Source of the DNA: Thalassolituus oleivorans MIL-1
Lineage (GTDB): Bacteria; Pseudomonadota; Gammaproteobacteria; Pseudomonadales; Oceanobacteraceae
Reading direction: 5' to 3'
Length of the DNA: 64,000 nt
Assembly (NCBI RefSeq): GCF_000355675.1
Contig: NC_020888.1
Span: 531,001-595,000, forward strand
Shown here: in pieces, positions 59,298-64,000 of the stretch
Position numbering within the stretch: position 1 is the stretch's first letter
Layout of the letters: each line of letters opens with the position of its first letter
Position numbers and translations under genes: made by a program
The notes under the pieces: model-generated
Seen by the model: only the letters and a program-made list of their open reading frames with translations
What the model was told of the DNA's origin: nothing
Databases searched by the model: none

Positions 59298-61114
59298 AAA
59301 CGTATAGTGCGACACGCCGTCGCTTCGTACAGGGCCTTGCAGCCGGTGGCGTGCTGGCCGCCACACCGGCCTGGTTGCAGGCGGCTGTAAAAGGTGCGAC
59401 CGCGCTGGGCTCAGCACCAGTACTCAGCGGCCGAGAAATCGATCTAGTGATCGCCGAAACTCCCGTCAATTTCACTGGCGTCACGCGCATGGCCACCACC
59501 ATCAACGGTTCCATCCCGGCACCAACGCTACGATTGCGTGAAGGCGATGACGTCACCATTCGCGTCACTAATCGTTTACCTGTCGACACTTCTATTCATT
59601 GGCACGGAATACTGCTGCCCTATCAAATGGATGGTGTACCGGGCATCAGTTTCAAAGGCATCGCGCCGGGAGAAACCTTTGTTTACCGTTTCAAGTTACA
59701 ACAGAGCGGCACCTATTGGTACCATAGCCACTCTGCCTTTCAGGAAATGACGGGGATGTACGGCGCCTTGATCATTGAACCACGTGAAGAAAAACATCGT
59801 GCTGACCAGGATTATGTGGTGGAGCTTTCTGACTGGACCGATGAAGACCCGATGCGCGCCCTCAGCAAACTGAAAGTTCAAAGCGATGTCTATAACTTCA
59901 ATCAGTCCACCTTTTTCGATTTCACTGACGATGTCTCAAAGATGGGATTACAGGCGGCGCTGGAAAAACGCCAGATGTGGAATCAGATGCGGATGAGTCC
60001 GACCGATTTAGCCGATTTATCGGCAGCCACCTTTACCTTCCTGATGAACGGTACCACCCCGGCAGGCAACTGGAACGGCTTGTTCCAGCGCGGTGATCGC
60101 GTACGGCTGCGGTTTATCAATGCCGCCAGCAACAGCTTTTATGATGTTCGCATTCCTGGTTTGAAGTTAACGGTAATCCAAGCAGATGGCCAGGATGTCG
60201 AGCCGGTCACTGTGGATGAATTCCGATTTGGCCCCGGCGAAACCTACGATATCATGGTCGAGCCTCAGGACGACGCTTATACGATCTTCGCCCAGAGCAT
60301 GGAACGCAGCGGTTACGCTCGCGGCACCCTGAGTGTGCGGCAAGGTTTAACAGCGCCTGTGCCAGAACCCGATTCGCCCGAGTGGTTAACCATGAAGGAT
60401 ATGATGGGAGCAATGGGTGGTGGCGCCATGGGCCACGACATGATGAAAATGGACTCCATGGGCCAAACCAAGATGGATCATTCCCAAATGTCCGGCGGTA
60501 TGGCCATGGACCACAGTATGCACGGCATGCAGCAGGGTTCTGACAACCCGCTTGCCAAACCTTCATCTACCATACGCCACGCCCGAACCGAATACGGGGC
60601 TTCGGTTGACCAACGGGTGGATACGCCAAGTACCAATCTCGACGACCCCGGTATTGGCCTGCGAAACTTAAGCCAGCGTGGACTGCGCCCACAGGGACAC
60701 CGCGTGCTGACGCTGGCCGACCTGAAATCCATCGATGGTGTACTGGATGACCGCCGCCCGCCAGCGAGAGAGCTGGAACTACACCTCACCGGCAATATGG
60801 AACGCTATAGCTGGTCTTTCGACGGGCTTGAATTCGGCAAAAGCACTCCAGTCTCCTTACGTCATAACGAACGCGTGAGAATCATTTTACAAAACGACAC
60901 CATGATGACGCACCCCATGCACTTGCACGGCATGTGGAGCGAACTGGAAACAGATCAGGGCGAATTGCGGGTTCGGCGCCATACAATTCCCGTGCAGCCT
61001 GCACAACGCATCAGTTTTCTGACAACACCCCATGATCTTGGGCGCTGGGCCTGGCATTGCCATTTGCTGTTTCATATGGACGCGGGCATGTTCCGCGAGG
61101 TGGTGGTGTCATGA
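59294..61114 (+). CDS. copA: Periplasmic multicopper oxidase CopA
   Basis: A 606-residue copper-resistance multicopper oxidase. A twin-arginine signal (RRRFVQGLAAGG, residues 8-19) exports it folded. The copper sites are HWHG (102-105), WYHSHS (142-147), HPMHLHG (near 540) and HCHLLFHMDAGM (588-599), the complete set for type 1, 2 and 3 copper. A Met/His-rich insertion near 365-415 with repeats of MDHSxM is typical of CopA and binds Cu(I). It oxidises Cu(I) and stores copper in the periplasm. Distinct from the P-type ATPase also called CopA. Confidence 0.95.
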   Translation: MKTYSATRRRFVQGLAAGGVLAATPAWLQAAVKGATALGSAPVLSGREIDLVIAETPVNFTGVTRMATTINGSIPAPTLRLREGDDVTIRVTNRLPVDTSIHWHGILLPYQMDGVPGISFKGIAPGETFVYRFKLQQSGTYWYHSHSAFQEMTGMYGALIIEPREEKHRADQDYVVELSDWTDEDPMRALSKLKVQSDVYNFNQSTFFDFTDDVSKMGLQAALEKRQMWNQMRMSPTDLADLSAATFTFLMNGTTPAGNWNGLFQRGDRVRLRFINAASNSFYDVRIPGLKLTVIQADGQDVEPVTVDEFRFGPGETYDIMVEPQDDAYTIFAQSMERSGYARGTLSVRQGLTAPVPEPDSPEWLTMKDMMGAMGGGAMGHDMMKMDSMGQTKMDHSQMSGGMAMDHSMHGMQQGSDNPLAKPSSTIRHARTEYGASVDQRVDTPSTNLDDPGIGLRNLSQRGLRPQGHRVLTLADLKSIDGVLDDRRPPARELELHLTGNMERYSWSFDGLEFGKSTPVSLRHNERVRIILQNDTMMTHPMHLHGMWSELETDQGELRVRRHTIPVQPAQRISFLTTPHDLGRWAWHCHLLFHMDAGMFREVVVS

Positions 61115-61956
61115 AACGGATTTTGACGAAACCCTTAACCAACCTGATTTTAGCTGTCAGCGCATTTCAAGCGTCTACAGCCTTGGCGCAGATGGATCAT
61201 AGCGCTATGCAAATGGAGGCAAGTGCCACAACGGTAGATGGCCGCGATCCTCACGCCTATTCAGACGGTTACACGCTAACCGAGGGGCCTTATGCACAGC
61301 CAGGTCCAAGACAATTAAAACTAGCGGATGAGCACGCTTTCTGGTCCGTTCTGGCGGATCGCCTAGAATATCAGAAAGACAACGACAGCACGGTTTACGA
61401 TGCACAGGCTTGGTATGGCACCACCTTCAACCGCTTTGTCATTAAAGCCGAAGGCGATATTAGCAACGGCACACTTGAGGAAAGTTCCACCGATCTGTTG
61501 TGGGGCCATGCGCTCAACGCGTATTTCGACACCCAACTTGGCATTCGACTCGACAATTATAGAGATGGTAAAGATCGCCGATGGCTGGCAATGGGTGTGC
61601 AAGGTCTAGCGCCCTACTGGTTCGAGCTCGATGTTGCTGCCTATGTTGGCGAGGATGGACGAACCGCGTTCACCGCTCAAGCGGAGTATGAGTTGCTGCT
61701 GACACAAAAACTTATTCTGCAGCCCCGTGCAGAACTCAACCTATACGGCAAGGATGACCTCGATAACGGGCTGGGCTCGGGGCTCTCTGATTTAGCACTT
61801 GGCTTGCGCCTGCGTTATGAATTCAATCGGCAATTTGCGCCGTACATCGGTGTCGAGTGGACCGACACCTATGGCGACACAGCCGATTACCGACGTTCGG
61901 CTGGTCGTGATACCTCAGACACCCAATTCGTAGCTGGATTGCGGTTCTGGTTTTAA
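61111..61956 (+). CDS. copB: Outer-membrane copper resistance protein CopB
   Basis: A 281-residue protein with a signal peptide (LILAVSAFQASTALA) and a Met/His metal-binding start (QMDHSAMQMEAS). The rest matches the CopB family: LADRLEYQKDNDSTVYDAQAWYGTTFNRFVIKAEGD, and a C-terminal beta-barrel ending QFVAGLRFWF, the typical terminal Phe. It is an outer-membrane barrel that binds or transports copper with CopA. It overlaps copA by 4 bases (ATGA). Confidence 0.92.
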   Translation: MKRILTKPLTNLILAVSAFQASTALAQMDHSAMQMEASATTVDGRDPHAYSDGYTLTEGPYAQPGPRQLKLADEHAFWSVLADRLEYQKDNDSTVYDAQAWYGTTFNRFVIKAEGDISNGTLEESSTDLLWGHALNAYFDTQLGIRLDNYRDGKDRRWLAMGVQGLAPYWFELDVAAYVGEDGRTAFTAQAEYELLLTQKLILQPRAELNLYGKDDLDNGLGSGLSDLALGLRLRYEFNRQFAPYIGVEWTDTYGDTADYRRSAGRDTSDTQFVAGLRFWF

Positions 61957-62006
61957 CCAACGATACCTCGGTATCACCATTTATTGAAAGTAACAGGTAC
62001 ATTTCT

Positions 62007-62285
62007 ATGAAAGGCAAACACTTCTCTTCGCTTATTGCGCTTACGACTCTGGCCATCGCTTTTTCTGTACAGGCCCATGACCCCAAAGAGCATATGAAAG
62101 ATGCTGAAAAACCGGATTGCGCAGCCATGAAAAATATGGACCACAGCAAGATGGATATGAGTGACCCAATGATGCAGGCGATGATGAAGCAATGCATGAG
62201 TGAGATGAATCACGACATGTCTACTAGTAACGTTGCACCAGATGAGACTCAAAGCGAACAACAAAAATCTGAACACCAACACTAA
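62007..62285 (+). CDS. Small Met/His-rich exported protein
   Basis: A 92-residue protein with a signal peptide (FSSLIALTTLAIAFSVQAHD) and a mature part dominated by Met, His, Asp and Lys: AMKNMDHSKMDMSDPMMQAMMKQCMSEMNHDM. The composition suits Cu(I)/Cu(II) binding in the periplasm. No named family is clear. It sits between copB and the cytochrome gene, 18 bp before the latter. Confidence 0.75.
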   Translation: MKGKHFSSLIALTTLAIAFSVQAHDPKEHMKDAEKPDCAAMKNMDHSKMDMSDPMMQAMMKQCMSEMNHDMSTSNVAPDETQSEQQKSEHQH

Positions 62286-62303
62286 TCAATACAAGGAATT
62301 TTC

Positions 62304-62882
62304 ATGCCGACGCTCACTACCTACATTAAGTGCCTTGTCGTTACCGCTGTTATTGCGCTTGCGGGTGGTGGGCTTTTTCTCTATTCGGGCTTCTATCCAA
62401 TGGGTGCCGATGTTCCCCACAATCAGCTGACCTATTGGTTACTCGAAACCTTACGTGAGCGATCCGTAGCTAGGGCCGCCAGTGATATTGTAATTCCTCA
62501 AGACCTAAACACTTCCGAACGGTTGCTGGCCGGTGGCGCCGATTATAATGACATGTGTTCAGGTTGTCATTTGAAGCCTGGCAAAACAGATAGTGATTTC
62601 ACTCTGGGACTGTATCCTGCGCCACCTAATCTAACCATGAGCAGTGATGAACATGGACACGAGCATGGCGTTGAAACCGATAATAACGACGCAGCCATTC
62701 AGCGACAATTCTGGATTATTAAACATGGCATTAAAGCCTCGGGCATGCCGGCTTGGGCACCGGGACATGACGATGAACGTATCTGGAACATGGTGGCGTT
62801 TCTGCAACGCCTGCCCGAGCTGTCGCCTCAGCAATACCAGGTCCTGACCGCACGCGGTGCGGATGACGCAGAACACCATTAA
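62304..62882 (+). CDS. Membrane-anchored c-type cytochrome
   Basis: A 192-residue protein with one N-terminal membrane helix (CLVVTAVIALAGGGLFLYSGF, about residues 10-30) and a single haem c motif CSGCH near 84-88. Distal Met candidates occur in GIKASGMPAWAPGHDDERIWNMVAFLQRLP, the typical cytochrome c C-terminal helix. Homologs appear in copper clusters of gammaproteobacteria. It may accept electrons from Cu(I) oxidation by CopA, which is an inference. Confidence 0.82.
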   Translation: MPTLTTYIKCLVVTAVIALAGGGLFLYSGFYPMGADVPHNQLTYWLLETLRERSVARAASDIVIPQDLNTSERLLAGGADYNDMCSGCHLKPGKTDSDFTLGLYPAPPNLTMSSDEHGHEHGVETDNNDAAIQRQFWIIKHGIKASGMPAWAPGHDDERIWNMVAFLQRLPELSPQQYQVLTARGADDAEHH

Positions 62883-62895
62883 GGTTGGTGTCACT

Positions 62896-64000
62896 ATGTC
62901 ACATGCCCATCACAGCCACCCAGTCCGTCTGAGCGCCGAGCCCCACAGCACATAATTGACCGACCCAGTGTGCGGCATGTCGGTCAAGAAGACCTCCTTC
63001 CACAAGGCCGAGTTTCAAGGCAGGCTGTACTCTTTTTGCAGCGCGCCTTGCCGCAGCAAATTCATGAATAACCCACAACGCTATCTGACAAGCTCCGAAC
63101 CCCTACCCCTAGAGGGTGACACCAACACCGAATACAGTTGCCCTATGCACTCGGAAGTAAGGCAACTCAGCCCGGGCACCTGTCCGAAATGTGGCATGGC
63201 TCTGGAACCAGTGATGCCCAGTGCTGATACAGGGGAAAATCCGGAACTCGCAGATTTCAGACGTCGTTTCTGGCACACCTTACCCCTGACCCTCGTGGTG
63301 ACAATGATTGCCATGTCAGGTGGGACGTTTGACCATTTTCTGGGAACGGCGCGCCCCTGGGTGGAGCTGGCGCTGGCTACCCCGGTGGTGATCTGGTCTG
63401 GCCGGCCCTTCTTCAAACGCTGGTTTCAGTCCCTGAAGCAGCTCTCCCCCAATATGTGGACTTTGATCGGTACCGGTACCGGTGCCGCTTATCTTTACAG
63501 CGTCATCGCGACACTTGCTCCCGGCATTTTCCCAGCATCGTTCCGTCTCGATGGCCAAGTGGCGGTGTATTTCGAGGCGGCGGCTGTGATCATCTCACTG
63601 ACCTTGCTCGGTCAGGTGCTAGAACTGAAAGCACGCTCGGAGACCGGTGCCGCCATTCGCGCGCTGCTGGGTCTGGCGCCGAAGACTGCACGGCGCTTCC
63701 GCGACGATGGCACTGAGGAAGATATTCCTCTGACACATGTGCATCCCGGTGATCGCTTGCGCGTTCGGCCCGGCGAGAAGGTACCGGTGGACGGTCAGGT
63801 GCTGGAAGGTGAAAGTGCCATCGATGAATCCATGCTCACCGGCGAACCCATGCCGGTGAGCAAGCGACCCGGTGATGTGCTAATCGGCGCCTCACTCAAT
63901 ACGAGCGGCGCACTGATCATGCGGGCCGAAAAGGTTGGCTCGGCCACCGTGCTCGCCCAGATCGTGCAACTAGTCGCCAATGCGCAGCGTTCCCGCGCCC
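62896..64000 (+). CDS. Copper P-type ATPase, 3' truncated by window edge, in-frame stop near start
   Basis: An ATG at 62896 opens 19 His-rich codons (MSHAHHSHP...), then TAA at 62953-62955; the same frame continues from 62956 to the window end without another stop. The continuation has a YHS-type metal domain ([16 protein letters not shown]), a second metal domain ([26 protein letters not shown]), four hydrophobic helices and the actuator motif DESMLTGEP. It is a Cu(I)/Ag(I) exporter of the CopA/SilP type. Either translation starts at TTG 62956, which lacks a ribosome site, or the TAA is a nonsense mutation. The phosphorylation site DKTG lies past the edge. Confidence 0.85.

Overview
The window looks like a mosaic piece of a gammaproteobacterial chromosome, probably a marine, lipid- or hydrocarbon-using relative of the Oceanospirillales (inference from gene content: cmoM, CZB-domain chemoreceptor, 7TMR-DISM diguanylate cyclase, Baeyer-Villiger monooxygenase, PF10118 proteins, AlkK-like acyl-CoA synthetase; no rRNA or other phylogenetic marker is present). 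It has three blocks.

Block 1 (1-12272): the tail and baseplate module of a Mu-like contractile-tail prophage, all on + and mostly joined by ATGA/TAATG overlaps: gp36 (partial), gpG, gp37, DUF2635, sheath, tube, tail chaperone with a probable frameshift extension, tape measure, gpN, gpP, gp45 spike, gp46, gp47, a tail fibre, gp48 and a terminal putative receptor-binding protein. The head, transposase and regulatory half lies outside the window to the left. The right junction (12273-12872) has no gene but holds a 43-bp direct repeat pair and a 24-bp tandem array with an inverted copy.

Block 2 (12873-33545): host genes. These are a class II aldolase, a PAS protein and CZB chemoreceptor pair, a TudS-like DUF523 protein with cmoM, two diguanylate cyclases, two AraC regulators, a Baeyer-Villiger monooxygenase, panE, a YaiI-like protein, two paralogous PF10118 proteins, an acyl-CoA synthetase, a MobA/MocA-like transferase, a crotonase with a nitronate monooxygenase, and a fatty acid desaturase preceded by eight copies of a 9-bp repeat. 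Most read as lipid or xenobiotic oxidation plus sensing.

Block 3 (about 33550 to the right edge): acquired DNA. It opens with a Tn7-like transposition module (XRE regulator, TnsA-TnsB fusion, TnsC, TniQ) with no CRISPR-Cas genes. An intact IS66-family element (39277-41662) follows; it lacks a target duplication and abuts a decapitated DUF4143 gene, so DNA has been lost or rearranged there. Next is a dense heavy-metal island: merR-merTP-GDCCVxC without merA in view; an FTR1/PbrT-type permease, a CadR/PbrR regulator and a CDF transporter whose two promoters share the same MerR-type palindrome; a czc operon (czcI-like, czcCBA, PII-like protein, czcD, ynfA-like); a membrane hydroxylase and an AraC regulator; and a copper block (copRS, small lipoprotein, copA, copB, Met/His-rich protein, cytochrome c, and a Cu P-type ATPase running off the right edge with an in-frame stop near its start). 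The metal genes are plausibly cargo of the Tn7-like element, whose far end would lie beyond the window; this is an inference.
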